From positions 3,934,929 to 3,998,928 of the forward strand of contig CP042469.1 of assembly GCA_015243575.1 (NCBI GenBank): 64,000 nucleotides of DNA. Reading direction: 5' to 3'. How positions within the stretch are numbered: position 1 is the first letter of the stretch; the number at the start of each line of letters is the position of its first letter. Source of the DNA: Clostridiales bacterium. Its GTDB lineage: Bacteria; Bacillota; Clostridia; Peptostreptococcales; Anaerovoracaceae. The translations under genes were made by a program, and so were the position numbers. Positions 24,900 through 34,015 of the stretch are shown piece after piece. Under the pieces are notes generated by a model, which was given only the letters and a program-made list of their open reading frames with translations, did not search any database and had not been told where the DNA came from.

Positions 24900-25871
24900 T
24901 CAACACCGTTTCTTTTGAACGTCTGTAGAGACCCGGGTGCAGTCTACGCATAGATTGCAGCCGAGACTATGATCCGGTTTGCTGTGATAGCAGCTGCTGC
25001 AGGGTAAATTTTCAATCTGAATTGCAGAGTGTTCAATGCCAAATTGCTCTTTCAACATATGTTGTACCTTGTGTAATGTAGTTTCATAAAGAGACATATT
25101 GGCTTCATGAATGCAGATATGTGCTGTCATTGCTAACGTTTCCATGGATAAGCTCCATACATGGATGTCCTTTACATCAACAATTTCCTGAATCTCTTTC
25201 AGCGCATCCCTGAGCTCTTCAATTGAGATGTCCCTGGGGACAGCCTCCAATAAAATCTTAGTACATTCATAGCACATTCTAAGGGCATTTTTCAAGATCA
25301 GACATGCAAGTGCAGCGCTTAATAATGTATCGACACCGTGCTGGCCGGTGAGCAAAATAATAACACCGCCAAGGAGAACACCCACGTCAGAGAGCGCATC
25401 ACCCATAAAATGAAGAAATACACTTTTTACATTTGCATTTTTAGAATGATTGCCCAGGTTCCGAATAATTGCTAAATTAATCATCAACCCTAAGACTGAT
25501 AATAGAATCATTCCGCGGGGTGCAATCTCAACGGGATGGAAATACCTTAATATCGCTTGATACAAGATGTAGATAGAAATGAGAATCAGAGATACATTGT
25601 TGATCAAGGCAGTAAAAACACTGTAACGGCAGTACCCGTATGAATACTTGGTTGAGGCCGGTTTTAAAGAACTTCGGATTCCCCACCAGCTGATGATCAG
25701 CGAAATGAGGTCTGTGGCAAGGTGCCAGGAATCACTAAGCAGGGCTAGACTTTTAGTGGTGTATGCGCCTATGAATTTTGCAGTCAGAATGAAGGATACG
25801 AGTATAATTGTAACCACTAGTTTCTTTTGACTCTGTATCATCGTTTCATGACTGGAATGAGATTCGGTCAT
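24900..25871 (-). CDS. Cation diffusion facilitator (CDF) metal exporter
   Basis: A 323-residue CDF-family membrane protein with six helices and a C-terminal metal-sensing domain. Metal-site words are SDSWHLATD (helix II) and HFMGDALSDVG (helix V). The C-terminus is unusual: a tail of about 35 residues holds seven cysteines and a histidine (PCSSCYHS, CNLCVDC, KKRC), so it may bind extra metal. It is the last gene of the feoA-feoB-CDF operon, 30 bp after feoB. Export of iron, zinc or manganese is possible; the D in the H-x-x-x-D site fits zinc or divalent iron. Confidence 0.85.
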   Translation of the reverse strand: MTESHSSHETMIQSQKKLVVTIILVSFILTAKFIGAYTTKSLALLSDSWHLATDLISLIISWWGIRSSLKPASTKYSYGYCRYSVFTALINNVSLILISIYILYQAILRYFHPVEIAPRGMILLSVLGLMINLAIIRNLGNHSKNANVKSVFLHFMGDALSDVGVLLGGVIILLTGQHGVDTLLSAALACLILKNALRMCYECTKILLEAVPRDISIEELRDALKEIQEIVDVKDIHVWSLSMETLAMTAHICIHEANMSLYETTLHKVQHMLKEQFGIEHSAIQIENLPCSSCYHSKPDHSLGCNLCVDCTRVSTDVQKKRC

Positions 25872-25901
25872 GGGAATGCCTCCATAGATATGGGGTTGGC
25901 G

Positions 25902-28085
25902 CTATGCCAATCCCAGCAGCCTAACGGTATTTGCTACGATAAAACAGATGGCAATGCCCGTAACTGTGGGGATGAGAAATGCAACCAGAGTCCACTTCCA
26001 GCTTTGAGCTTCCTTTCGAATGGTCAGGCACGTTGTACCGCAGGGCCAGTGCATCAAGGAGAACAGCATTACGCATACTGCGGTGAGCCAGGTCCATCCG
26101 TGGGAGAGCAGCAGTTCCCTCAATTGGGTAAGGCTATCCAGCTCCAGCATGCTGCCTGCAGCCATATAACTCATGATCATGATGGGGATCACAATTTCAT
26201 TGGCTGGAAATCCAAGAATAAATGCCATGAGAATGTAACCGTCAAGCCCAATGAGCCGGGCAAAGGGATCAAGGAAGGTTGCACATTGCGTCAGCAGGCT
26301 GACATCGCCCACATAGATGTTGGCTAGGAGCCAGATGACCATACCTGCTGGTGCGGCGATCACGACAGCGCGGCCAAGGACGAACAGCGTTCGGTCAAAA
26401 ACAGATCTCACAATTACTTTCCCGATTTGAGGCATCCGATACGGCGGTAGCTCCAAGGCAAAGGAAGAGGGAAGACCTTTTAAGATCGTCTTGGATAAAA
26501 TTCTGGAGATGAGCAGGGTCATAACGACGCCCAGAACGATGACTGCGGTCAGAAGCGCTGCCGATGCAATGGACTTTGCAGGGCCGGTGAGAACCCCTGC
26601 GAAGAACATGGTTATAATTGCAATCAGCGTGGGATACCTGCCGTTGCAGGGAACGAAATTATTGGTGATCATTGCAATCAGCCTCTCTCTTGGGGAGTTG
26701 ATGATTCTGCAGCCGATGATTCCAGCAGCATTGCAGCCAAAGCCCATGCACATAGTCAGCGCCTGCTTACCATGTGCGCAGGATTTTTTAAAGAAATTAT
26801 CCAGATTGAAGGCTACACGCGGAAGATAGCCCAAATCCTCCAGCAAGGTAAAAAGCGGGAAGAAGATCGCCATCGGAGGCAGCATTACAGAGATTACCCA
26901 AGCCAATGTCCGATACATGCCCAGTACTAAGATTCCATGAACCCAGGAAGGGGTGCCCAATTGGGTAAATAGCTCTGTCAAATGGTCTTCAATGCCGAAA
27001 AGGAAGGATGCAAGCATTTGAGAAGGATAGTTGGCGCCGTTTATGGTTAGCCAGAAAACAACCCCAAGAAGCCCGATCATAATAGGGATCCCAAAGGTTT
27101 TGGATGTGACGATTCGATCAATTTTTCGATCCGTATCATTATAAGTTTCTGCGGCAAAGGTAACTGATTCGCAGCAGATTTTTTCAGCACAGGATACGAT
27201 CGTTGATGCAATTCTATCCCGGAGCTGCTCTTGCCCAAATCCCGCATTGTTTAATAACAATTTCGCTTCGTCCAGCTTCTGAATCAGCATCTCGTCAGCC
27301 TTTAAGTTAAACTCCAAGTACTTTTGTAAAGAATTCATCAGGGATTCGTCCCCATCCAGCAGTTTTAGGCTGACCCAGCGACTGTCGATTTGACTCTTGA
27401 GCAGGCTGCGGACATATGGTTCCAGAATATCAATGGCCTGTTCAATCACATTGTCGTACCGCACCTTTAGCGGGACTGGTGCACTTGCTCCCTTAAGATC
27501 TTCGGCGTTTACAGGATCAGTCGTATCCGCTGCCGCATATACTGCGTCCATCAGCTGATCCAGGCCTCTTCCGCTTCTGGCACTGGTTCCGATGACAGGG
27601 ATACCAAGCAAGCGGTTTAACGCTTTCAAGTCAACTTGAATCTTTTTTCTTTCCGCTTCATCCAGAAGGTTTACACATAGAACGATTCGGTCTGTGATCT
27701 CTAGAGTATGTAGTACGAGAAATAAATTGCGCTCCAGGCAGGTTGCATCTGTCACAATTACGGTTGTATCAGGATTGCCGAAGCAAATAAAGTCACGTGC
27801 CACCTCTTCTTCTACTGAATTCGCAGAAAGAGAATACGTTCCCGGCAAATCCATAAGGGTGAAATCCTTGCCGTTATGCCGGTATCTTCCCTGAGCATTC
27901 GTAACTGTTTTCCCCGGCCAGTTTCCGGTATGCTGGTTCATCCCGGTTAAGCTATTAAATACGGTACTTTTCCCAACATTGGGATTTCCGGCCAGTGCGA
28001 TGAGTTTGTCGTCACGACCTCCTCGGTCAACTTTAAGATCGCATTCTAATATGCCAGCTCCTGTCGACTGACTTGTCAGGCCCAT
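25902..28085 (-). CDS. feoB: Ferrous iron transporter FeoB
   Basis: A 727-residue inner membrane Fe(II) importer. The N-terminal GTPase has G1 GNPNVGKST, the switch region and G3 DLPGTYSL, then a helical domain and about eight membrane helices with two Gate-like motifs (GCNAAGIIGCRI contains the cysteine of gate 1). I chose ATG 28085, because the GGAGGTAA at 28098-28091 precedes it; a further ATG at 28100 would put that site inside the gene. FeoA lies 135 bp upstream and a CDF exporter directly downstream. Confidence 0.93.
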   Translation of the reverse strand: MGLTSQSTGAGILECDLKVDRGGRDDKLIALAGNPNVGKSTVFNSLTGMNQHTGNWPGKTVTNAQGRYRHNGKDFTLMDLPGTYSLSANSVEEEVARDFICFGNPDTTVIVTDATCLERNLFLVLHTLEITDRIVLCVNLLDEAERKKIQVDLKALNRLLGIPVIGTSARSGRGLDQLMDAVYAAADTTDPVNAEDLKGASAPVPLKVRYDNVIEQAIDILEPYVRSLLKSQIDSRWVSLKLLDGDESLMNSLQKYLEFNLKADEMLIQKLDEAKLLLNNAGFGQEQLRDRIASTIVSCAEKICCESVTFAAETYNDTDRKIDRIVTSKTFGIPIMIGLLGVVFWLTINGANYPSQMLASFLFGIEDHLTELFTQLGTPSWVHGILVLGMYRTLAWVISVMLPPMAIFFPLFTLLEDLGYLPRVAFNLDNFFKKSCAHGKQALTMCMGFGCNAAGIIGCRIINSPRERLIAMITNNFVPCNGRYPTLIAIITMFFAGVLTGPAKSIASAALLTAVIVLGVVMTLLISRILSKTILKGLPSSFALELPPYRMPQIGKVIVRSVFDRTLFVLGRAVVIAAPAGMVIWLLANIYVGDVSLLTQCATFLDPFARLIGLDGYILMAFILGFPANEIVIPIMIMSYMAAGSMLELDSLTQLRELLLSHGWTWLTAVCVMLFSLMHWPCGTTCLTIRKEAQSWKWTLVAFLIPTVTGIAICFIVANTVRLLGLA

Positions 28086-28219
28086 TCTTGTTACCTCCAT
28101 ATTTCTTAAATAATTTTCTTCTTCAGATGATCCCTTGGTCAGTACACTGGGAGCAGAATCCGATGCGCTAAACCAGAAAACCCAGCGGATGGCGTCGAAA
28201 ACTGCTCCTTATAATTGCG

Positions 28220-28456
28220 TTAGATCGCTTCGACCATGATGCCGCAAGCATCCTCTGAACGAAGCGCGATTACGGTGCCGCGAATTTGATATGCTGTCGG
28301 ATCGCCGGATGGGCTTTTCTGCAGAGCTTCCACTTCCGTATCAGATACAAGCCCTAAATCAAGCAGTCTTCTCCTGGTTTCCATTTCCGAACGAAGCAGC
28401 TTTACGCGTGCCTTGCTTCCTATTGGTAAATCATTCAGAGGAATAAACTGTTCCAT
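28220..28456 (-). CDS. feoA: FeoA family protein
   Basis: A 78-residue SH3-like protein of the FeoA family, which assists FeoB in ferrous iron uptake. Typical words are LNDLPIGSKARVKLL and RRLLDLGLV, then TEVEALQKSPSGDPTAYQIRG (read as TEVEALQKSP, DPTAYQIRGT). The AGGAGG site stands right before the ATG. Opposite, 195 bp away, starts a DtxR-type regulator that may control the operon. Confidence 0.88.
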   Translation of the reverse strand: MEQFIPLNDLPIGSKARVKLLRSEMETRRRLLDLGLVSDTEVEALQKSPSGDPTAYQIRGTVIALRSEDACGIMVEAI

Positions 28457-28650
28457 GAATGAACCTCCTATTTTATAAAATGTAATAGATTGGGGAAAGA
28501 ATGTTTCCCTAGGCTAAAATATGTTAACTAGAACAGGAGTGTTACTCATATAAATAAAATAGTGAATCCTATTTTTTGGTTGGATCAGAATATGAATTCG
28601 CTTTTCAATTTGATATTTTCATTCAATAGAATGACAACGATTCCCTGGGG

Positions 28651-29130
28651 GTGATTGGTCTGGGACAGGAGGAATATTATACGGTACGGGGTTATCAACT
28701 GCTCAAACAGAACAAAGAATTGATTACCCCGGCAATGGAGGATTATTTGGAGATGATCTACAGGTGTTGTCAGGAAGAGGGATATGCGAGAATCAGCAAG
28801 CTTTCGCAGCTTCTGAATGTCAGAGCTTCCTCTGCTACAAAGATGGTGCAGAGACTGGGAACTCTTGGACTGATAAAATATGAGCGGTATGGGATTGTCA
28901 ATCTGAGTGACAAAGGGCTGGAGATCGGGCATTTTCTTTTGGAGCGGCATAATATTCTGGGAGAATTTTTTGAGCTGCTCGGTTCGGAGGAAAGTGAAAT
29001 TCTAAAACAAATAGAATTGATCGAGCATAATCTCAGCACTGGTACGGTTCTGAATATAAAAAGCCTATGCGACTTCTTCTATGATCATCCAGAGCTTCAT
29101 GAGCTTTTTTTGGAACACAAGAAGCTGTAG
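28651..29130 (+). CDS. DtxR/MntR-family metal-dependent regulator
   Basis: A 159-residue regulator. The N-terminal winged helix shows the family order: YLEMIYRCCQEEGYARISKLSQLL, then SSATKMVQRLGTLGLIKYERYG, followed by the dimerisation domain with GLEIGHFLLERHNILGEFFELLG (shown in part). Metal-site residues (Glu, His, Cys) of DtxR/MntR are partly present. Members turn off iron or manganese uptake when metal is plentiful, which fits its place divergent from feoA-feoB. The start is a GTG at 28651 with a weak GGGG site; an AGGAGG lies 20 bases later, but no good start codon follows it. Confidence 0.85.
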   Translation: MIGLGQEEYYTVRGYQLLKQNKELITPAMEDYLEMIYRCCQEEGYARISKLSQLLNVRASSATKMVQRLGTLGLIKYERYGIVNLSDKGLEIGHFLLERHNILGEFFELLGSEESEILKQIELIEHNLSTGTVLNIKSLCDFFYDHPELHELFLEHKKL

Positions 29131-29160
29131 CTTAATGCGGAGAGCGGGATGGTAAAAAGA

Positions 29161-29204
29161 AACCAACGTCAAGCAAGATTTACTATGCATGGCGTTGGTT
29201 TTCG
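29161..29204. terminator. Possible bidirectional terminator between the DtxR and RpiR genes
   Basis: AACCAACG (29161-29168) pairs with CGTTGGTT (29193-29200) and TTTT follows on the plus strand. It lies between two convergent genes. The 24-base loop makes it weaker than most. Confidence 0.45.
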
Positions 29205-29213
29205 TGTTTTCTT

Positions 29214-30044
29214 CTATATATGCTGGGCTTTCTGGTAACTCGCATTATAAGTTGGGTTCATCAGCAAAGTATAAGTAATGATATCGATCATGAACAAAAA
29301 AGATAACTGCGTATTAACAAACAAATTATCATGAATCTGGTTTTCATCACTGACGAAAAGGGTAATGTCAGATAAAGCGGTCAATTGTGTGTTGTTATTT
29401 TTGGTAAGTGCACAGATTGGCGTTTTGATATTATTTGCAATGGCGCATGTTTTTAAGACTTCTTGCGTTTCTCCGGATGTAGAGATCGCAATCAACAGAT
29501 CGCGGGGCGAAAACCGGTTTGCTTTCATTAACATTAAAGAGCTGTCTGTTATTGCTTGGGAGGATAATCCCATACGCATTAACCTGGAGCTCAACTCAAT
29601 GGCTGTTAAGCCGGAACTTCCTATCCCGCATACGAGTATTTGATCTGCGTTCTGTAGCTGCTCTATAAACTTGCTGAAGGTATTTTTGTCTAATAGTTCA
29701 GCTGTAGAGGAAAAGACGACATCGTAATAATGATTCAGGCGGTCGACCACATCGAATGAATTCGTCTGTGTATTGTTTTCTGCCTTTAACAGTGTTTGGA
29801 GCTCAATATAATTCCGGTACTGAAGTTTTTGGCAGAATCTGCTTATCGTAGAGTTTGATGTTCCAACGTTTTGTGCCAGATCATTGCTGGAGATTATGGC
29901 TGCATCAATTGTGTTACTTGCTATAAATTCGGCCACTCTCATCTCACTTTTTGATAAGCTGCTGCCATAAAGCTGTAAACGATTTTGAAAGTTTAATTCT
30001 TTCATATTTGATTTGGATGATATCCGCAGAGGCTGATATCGCAC
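29214..30044 (-). CDS. MurR/RpiR-family transcriptional regulator with SIS domain
   Basis: A 276-residue regulator: N-terminal HTH_6 helix-turn-helix (about residues 15-75, with SNSTISRFCQKLQYRNYIELQ shown by its core STISRFCQKL) and a SIS sugar-phosphate-binding domain (about 110-240, GIGSSGLTA and ISTSGETQEVL). I favour the GTG at 30044 because AAAGGGAAAAGG stands before it, rather than the TTG at 30065; ATG 30005 is a second option. It is divergent from the amino-sugar PTS operon and should sense one of its phosphorylated sugars. Repeats of AGTAATTTCAA between the two genes are the probable binding sites. Confidence 0.88.
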   Translation of the reverse strand: MRYQPLRISSKSNMKELNFQNRLQLYGSSLSKSEMRVAEFIASNTIDAAIISSNDLAQNVGTSNSTISRFCQKLQYRNYIELQTLLKAENNTQTNSFDVVDRLNHYYDVVFSSTAELLDKNTFSKFIEQLQNADQILVCGIGSSGLTAIELSSRLMRMGLSSQAITDSSLMLMKANRFSPRDLLIAISTSGETQEVLKTCAIANNIKTPICALTKNNNTQLTALSDITLFVSDENQIHDNLFVNTQLSFLFMIDIITYTLLMNPTYNASYQKAQHI

Positions 30045-30079
30045 ATCCTTTTCCCTTTCTATCAAAATTAAGACAATAG

Positions 30080-30199
30080 TACTATATCATAGTATGAAAT
30101 TATTTTCAATAACAAATGTGTTGACGCAAGTAATTTCAAGTGATACAATGCAATTGAAATTACTAACAGACATAAATAAAATAATGAAAGTAATTTCAA
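30080..30199 (+). promoter_or_regulatory. PTS operon promoter with AGTAATTTCAA operators
   Basis: TTGACG (30121-30126), a 17-bp spacer and TACAAT (30144-30149) form the promoter of the operon starting at 30268. The word AGTAATTTCAA sits inside the spacer (30129-30139), its perfect inverted copy lies just past the -10 box (30154-30164), and a third, direct copy is at 30189-30199. The first two make an 11-bp inverted repeat with a 14-bp gap. A separate dyad, TACTAT/ATAGTA (30080-30094), lies near the RpiR start. The GAAATTnnnTTTC-like core fits the sites known for MurR/RpiR regulators, so the RpiR protein next door probably binds here. Confidence 0.75.
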
Positions 30200-30267
30200 T
30201 TTTCGAACATTAGAATGGTTGGAACTTGGGTTGGATGAAAGATAATAATTTTTAAAGGAGAAGGGAA

Positions 30268-31269
30268 ATGAATCATGTCGTAAAAGTTGGTGTAATTGGT
30301 CTTGGACAGATGGGTCAAATCCATGCAAGGATTTACCGAAAGATGTCCAATGTTGATCTCGTGGCAATATGCGAATATAGCGACGAGAGAAGAGCGAAAG
30401 CGCAAGAGGAGTTCGGGTGTAAAACGTACAAGCATTATAAGGAAATGCTGGCTGATCCAGAAATTGATGCGGTAAGTATTGTTTTGCCTGATAACCTTCA
30501 TAGGGAAGCTGTTGAAATCGCGGTGCAAAATAAAAAGCATATTCTGCTGGAAAAGCCACTGGCGAAGGAGCTTGCAGACGGTAAAGCTATGTATGAAATT
30601 ACGAAGGACTATGATAAAGTGTTTACCGTTGGATTTCTGCTAAGGTTCGATCCGAGGTTCAGCATGATAAAACGTGCGTTGGATGAGGGGGAGCTGGGGG
30701 ACATCATTCATCTCTACTGCAGAAGGAATAGTCCGATTATCGGGCCGAGGCGGTATATTGGCGCTTCTGATCTCAGCATGCATGTTATGATACATGATAT
30801 TGATTATATTAACTGGTATATGCAGAGTGAGCCGGTTAAAGTATTTGCAAAAAGCAGAAGTGTGCTGCTAAAAGAACATGATATGGATGATGTGATCTAT
30901 GCAATTGTCACGTATGCAAACGGTGCAATTGCGTGTATGGAAGCTTGTTGGGTTTTGCCGGAAAATTCACCTACGACGATTGATGATAAACTGGAGCTCG
31001 TTGGAACAAAGGGTGTCGCCTATGTTGATTCCTGCGATAATGGTGTTCGGTTTGTCAGCGATAAAAGAATCGCTTATCCCGATTCAAGACATTGGTATGA
31101 GGCCAATGGAGAAACCTCAGGTGACTTATCAGAACAATTGTACGCTTTTATCAATAATGTAGTCTCTGGTACCAAATCGATTATTACACCAAAAGAAGCT
31201 TATGATTCCTTGCGTGTAGTTGATGCCATTGAAAGATCCATTGCAGAAGGAAAAGAAGTAGAAGTTTAA
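30268..31269 (+). CDS. Gfo/Idh/MocA-family oxidoreductase
   Basis: A 333-residue NAD(P)-dependent sugar or cyclitol dehydrogenase. The N-terminal Rossmann motif is GVIGLGQMGQIHARIY (G-x-G-x-x-G), the conserved EKPLAKE follows near residue 93, and a C-terminal beta-sheet domain (from about 130) carries HDIDYINWYM with a catalytic-type His. The family includes inositol dehydrogenases, glucose-fructose oxidoreductase and GlcNAc-related dehydrogenases. It opens the operon with a PTS permease, so it should act on the imported sugar phosphate or its dephosphorylated form. Confidence 0.85.
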   Translation: MNHVVKVGVIGLGQMGQIHARIYRKMSNVDLVAICEYSDERRAKAQEEFGCKTYKHYKEMLADPEIDAVSIVLPDNLHREAVEIAVQNKKHILLEKPLAKELADGKAMYEITKDYDKVFTVGFLLRFDPRFSMIKRALDEGELGDIIHLYCRRNSPIIGPRRYIGASDLSMHVMIHDIDYINWYMQSEPVKVFAKSRSVLLKEHDMDDVIYAIVTYANGAIACMEACWVLPENSPTTIDDKLELVGTKGVAYVDSCDNGVRFVSDKRIAYPDSRHWYEANGETSGDLSEQLYAFINNVVSGTKSIITPKEAYDSLRVVDAIERSIAEGKEVEV

Positions 31270-31299
31270 TTGTTGAATCATTTAATGTAAAGGAGTGGT

Positions 31300-32703
31300 A
31301 TGATGTCATTAAGAGTGAAAGCACAGCATTTTGGAAGCGCACTCAGCCGGATGGTGATTCCGAACCTGGGGGCATTTCTTGCCTGGGGTATCTTAACTGC
31401 TGTTGGAGTTGCAATCGGTAATGAGATGATAAAGTCTTTTATTTCACCGATGCTTGTCTATATGCTGCCGATCTTGATCGCAGTAGCTGCGGGTAAGATG
31501 GTCTATGATTATCGCGGCAGTGTCGTCGGTGTCGTCGCAACAATGGGTGTCATTATCGGTTCGGGTATTCCGATGTTTCTTGGAGCGATGATCATGGCTC
31601 CGATCGCGGCATACATCCTTAAGAAGTTCGATGAGAAAGTAGAAGGCAAAATCCCTATGGGATTCGAACTGCTGATCAACAATTTCACTGCGGGTGTGAT
31701 CGGTTCTGTGATTGCAATCATCGGATACGTGGCTGTTGCACCTGCAATTGAGTCGTTGACTGGTGTTATGGCTGGTGCAGTAGACGTAATGGTTGAGAAT
31801 CGGCTGCTGCCGCTCACAGCGATATTTATTGAACCGGCAAAGATCTTATTCCTCAATAATGCAATCGGTCAGGGGATCTTGACGCCGATTGGGAGCACTC
31901 AGCTTGCATCCGCGGGAAAATCCATTCTGTTTTTGCTGGAATCAAATCCGGGGCCGGGATTTGGCGTCTTGGCTGCATATATGCTGTTTGGTAAGGGTGG
32001 CTCAAAGGGTTCTGCATACGGTGCCAGTGTCATTCATCTCTTTGGAGGGATCCATGAAATCTATTTCCCGTTTATTCTGATGAATCCAATCTTAGTCTTG
32101 CCGCTGATTCTTGGTGGTATGACAGGAACGCTATTGTTTACAATTTTTAATGTGGGATTAATTGGTGTTGCTTCGCCGGGAAGTATTCTCGCCATTTCGA
32201 TGATGGCCGCCCCAGGTGACCGACTTCAAATTATTATTTCAATTATGGCTGCCGCAGCAGTATCCTTTGCCTTTGCAGCTCCATTGGTAAAAAGAGCAAA
32301 GAACAATGACCAGCAATTGCAGGATGCAGCAAAAGAGATGGAGCGGTTAAAAGGAAAGAAAAGTCGAGTGTCTTCCGTCTTCGAAGTGAGAAGTGACACG
32401 TTTGATTTTTCCAAAGTAACGAGAATTGCATATGCATGTGATGCTGGGTTAGGATCAAGTGCGATGGGAGCAAATGTATTACAGAAAAAGATCACAAAAG
32501 CAGGCATTGAAACGATCAAAGTCTTTCATATTTCGGTCAGTGACCTCCCAACAGACTGCCAAGTCATCGTTACGCACCAGTCTTTGGTTGAAAGAGTAAG
32601 AGAAAAACAGCCAGATGCCTATTTGATCTCAATCACAGATTACTTGAAGGCCCCCGAGTATGATCAGCTGATAGATAGCCTCCAAGTTGCTGAAAATCAA
32701 TGA
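31300..32703 (+). CDS. PTS transporter EIICB, mannitol type
   Basis: A 467-residue PTS permease with a membrane EIIC domain (residues 1-345) and a C-terminal EIIB domain (from about 365). The EIIC has mannitol-type words such as NLGAFLAWGILTAVG, FLGAMIMAPIAAYILKKFD and HEIYFPFILMNP. The EIIB site is ACDAGLGSSAMG, whose Cys takes the phosphate from EIIA and gives it to the sugar. The mannitol-type family imports hexitols or related sugars, so the context (NanE, ROK kinase) makes an amino-sugar or its alcohol possible. Its EIIA lies at 33472 and a dedicated HPr at 35067. AGGAG precedes the start. Confidence 0.9.
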   Translation: MMSLRVKAQHFGSALSRMVIPNLGAFLAWGILTAVGVAIGNEMIKSFISPMLVYMLPILIAVAAGKMVYDYRGSVVGVVATMGVIIGSGIPMFLGAMIMAPIAAYILKKFDEKVEGKIPMGFELLINNFTAGVIGSVIAIIGYVAVAPAIESLTGVMAGAVDVMVENRLLPLTAIFIEPAKILFLNNAIGQGILTPIGSTQLASAGKSILFLLESNPGPGFGVLAAYMLFGKGGSKGSAYGASVIHLFGGIHEIYFPFILMNPILVLPLILGGMTGTLLFTIFNVGLIGVASPGSILAISMMAAPGDRLQIIISIMAAAAVSFAFAAPLVKRAKNNDQQLQDAAKEMERLKGKKSRVSSVFEVRSDTFDFSKVTRIAYACDAGLGSSAMGANVLQKKITKAGIETIKVFHISVSDLPTDCQVIVTHQSLVERVREKQPDAYLISITDYLKAPEYDQLIDSLQVAENQ

Positions 32704-32801
32704 TTGCTGGTTAATCTTGCCCAATGACGACATAAGAAAAGAGGGGAACTCGTTGAACATCAATTAAGGGTTCTCTTCTTTCATTAAGAGAGGAAGAGAA
32801 G

Positions 32802-33452
32802 ATGCTAAAAGCAATTGTTATGGATTTTGATGGTTTAATTATTGACACAGAAGTGATCTGGTTTGATATCTTTGCAGAATGGTTTCGGCGGAATCTGCAG
32901 CATGAATTGGAGATGAAAGACTTTCTGATCTGCGTAGGTTCAAGCAGCGAGGATCTGTTTTGTTCTCTTGAAGAATTACATGGATGGACCATTGATCGGG
33001 ATCAGTTTGATCAGGAGACATTGGATACTTTTATTGAGAGGAGCAGATTACTGGAACCAAAAGATGGTGTAGTTGCGTTCATTCAAACCGCAAAGAGACT
33101 TGGCCTGAAACTGGCACTGGCCACATCGGCAAAAAGACTCAAGCCAGTTACGCATCTAACGCGTTTGAAGCTCCTGGATTATTTTGATATATTGGTTACA
33201 GCAGAAGATGTTGAGAGAATCAAGCCTTATCCTGATCTGTTTCTTAAAGCAGCGGAGGATCTTGGAGTCAATAAAAATGAAGTTTTGATTGTTGAAGATT
33301 CGAAGAATGGATTGATCTCCGGACGGAATGCCGGAATGCGTGTAGTAGTAGTCCCAAACGAAGTAACAAAACATAGTGAGTTTGAAAATTATTATATGAA
33401 AGTAAATTCACTGAAAGATATTGATCTTGAGGAGTTAATGAAAACATTCTAA
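32802..33452 (+). CDS. HAD-superfamily sugar-phosphatase/mutase
   Basis: A 216-residue HAD hydrolase of the beta-phosphoglucomutase-like subfamily. Motif I is MDFDGLIIDTE (two catalytic Asp), motif II the ATSAKR stretch near residue 107, motif III a Lys (RIKPYPDLFLKA) and motif IV VEDSKNGL. The family holds both sugar-phosphate phosphatases and mutases. In a PTS operon with a kinase and an epimerase, a phosphatase that frees the phosphorylated sugar before oxidation is an attractive role; a mutase is the alternative. Confidence 0.85.
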   Translation: MLKAIVMDFDGLIIDTEVIWFDIFAEWFRRNLQHELEMKDFLICVGSSSEDLFCSLEELHGWTIDRDQFDQETLDTFIERSRLLEPKDGVVAFIQTAKRLGLKLALATSAKRLKPVTHLTRLKLLDYFDILVTAEDVERIKPYPDLFLKAAEDLGVNKNEVLIVEDSKNGLISGRNAGMRVVVVPNEVTKHSEFENYYMKVNSLKDIDLEELMKTF

Positions 33453-33471
33453 TGCAAGGAGTTGATGAAAC

Positions 33472-33912
33472 GTGTTACTGGATAAAATTCATTTGGATGA
33501 TCTGGAGGTTGGACTGAAAGCTGACAATTGGGAAGATGCCATTCGTAAAGCTTCGAAGATTTTGCTGGCAAAGGGAGCAATCCTGCAAAGCTATGTTGAG
33601 GGGATGATAAATGCAGTCAAAGAGAATGGGCCATATATCGTCATAGCGCCTCACGTGGCATTGGCCCACACAAGACCGGAACATGGTGCAAATGCCCTTG
33701 GAATTAGCTTCTCGCTGTTAGAAGCTCCAATTCCGTTCGGATCAGACACAAACGATCCTGTCAAATTGATTATTACATTTTCATCGGTAGATAACGAAAG
33801 TCACCTTGAACTGCTAAGTGAACTGGTAGATGTTCTGATGGATGAGGAACGTATGGAGAAGCTTTTTTCGGCCAAGTCAAAGGACGCGTTTTATGATAGT
33901 TTGACAGATTAG
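33472..33912 (+). CDS. PTS EIIA component (mannitol/fructose type)
   Basis: A 146-residue cytosolic EIIA of the fructose-mannitol family. The active-site histidine lies in APHVALAHTRPEHG at about residue 67, and the stretch LEVGLKADNWEDAIRKA fits the family's N-terminus. It passes phosphate from HPr to the EIICB at 31300. Start is GTG 33472 after AAGGAG. In many mannitol systems EIIA is fused or placed at the end of the operon; here it stands between the HAD and ROK genes. Confidence 0.9.
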   Translation: MLLDKIHLDDLEVGLKADNWEDAIRKASKILLAKGAILQSYVEGMINAVKENGPYIVIAPHVALAHTRPEHGANALGISFSLLEAPIPFGSDTNDPVKLIITFSSVDNESHLELLSELVDVLMDEERMEKLFSAKSKDAFYDSLTD

Positions 33913-34015
33913 AGGGATCAAGAAAGTGCTCTGGAGCGCTGTGCCAAGTTTTAGATGCTGCAGCGTTATCGTGTACTGCCCGCACACTAGGCCTTTAATT
34001 TGGGAGGGTATAATC

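Noticed and set aside
28480-28530. DtxR/IdeR box in front of feoA (CCTAGG with TTAG-like flanks)
   Set aside because: Only the central six bases are palindromic and the flanks do not match a 19-bp box.
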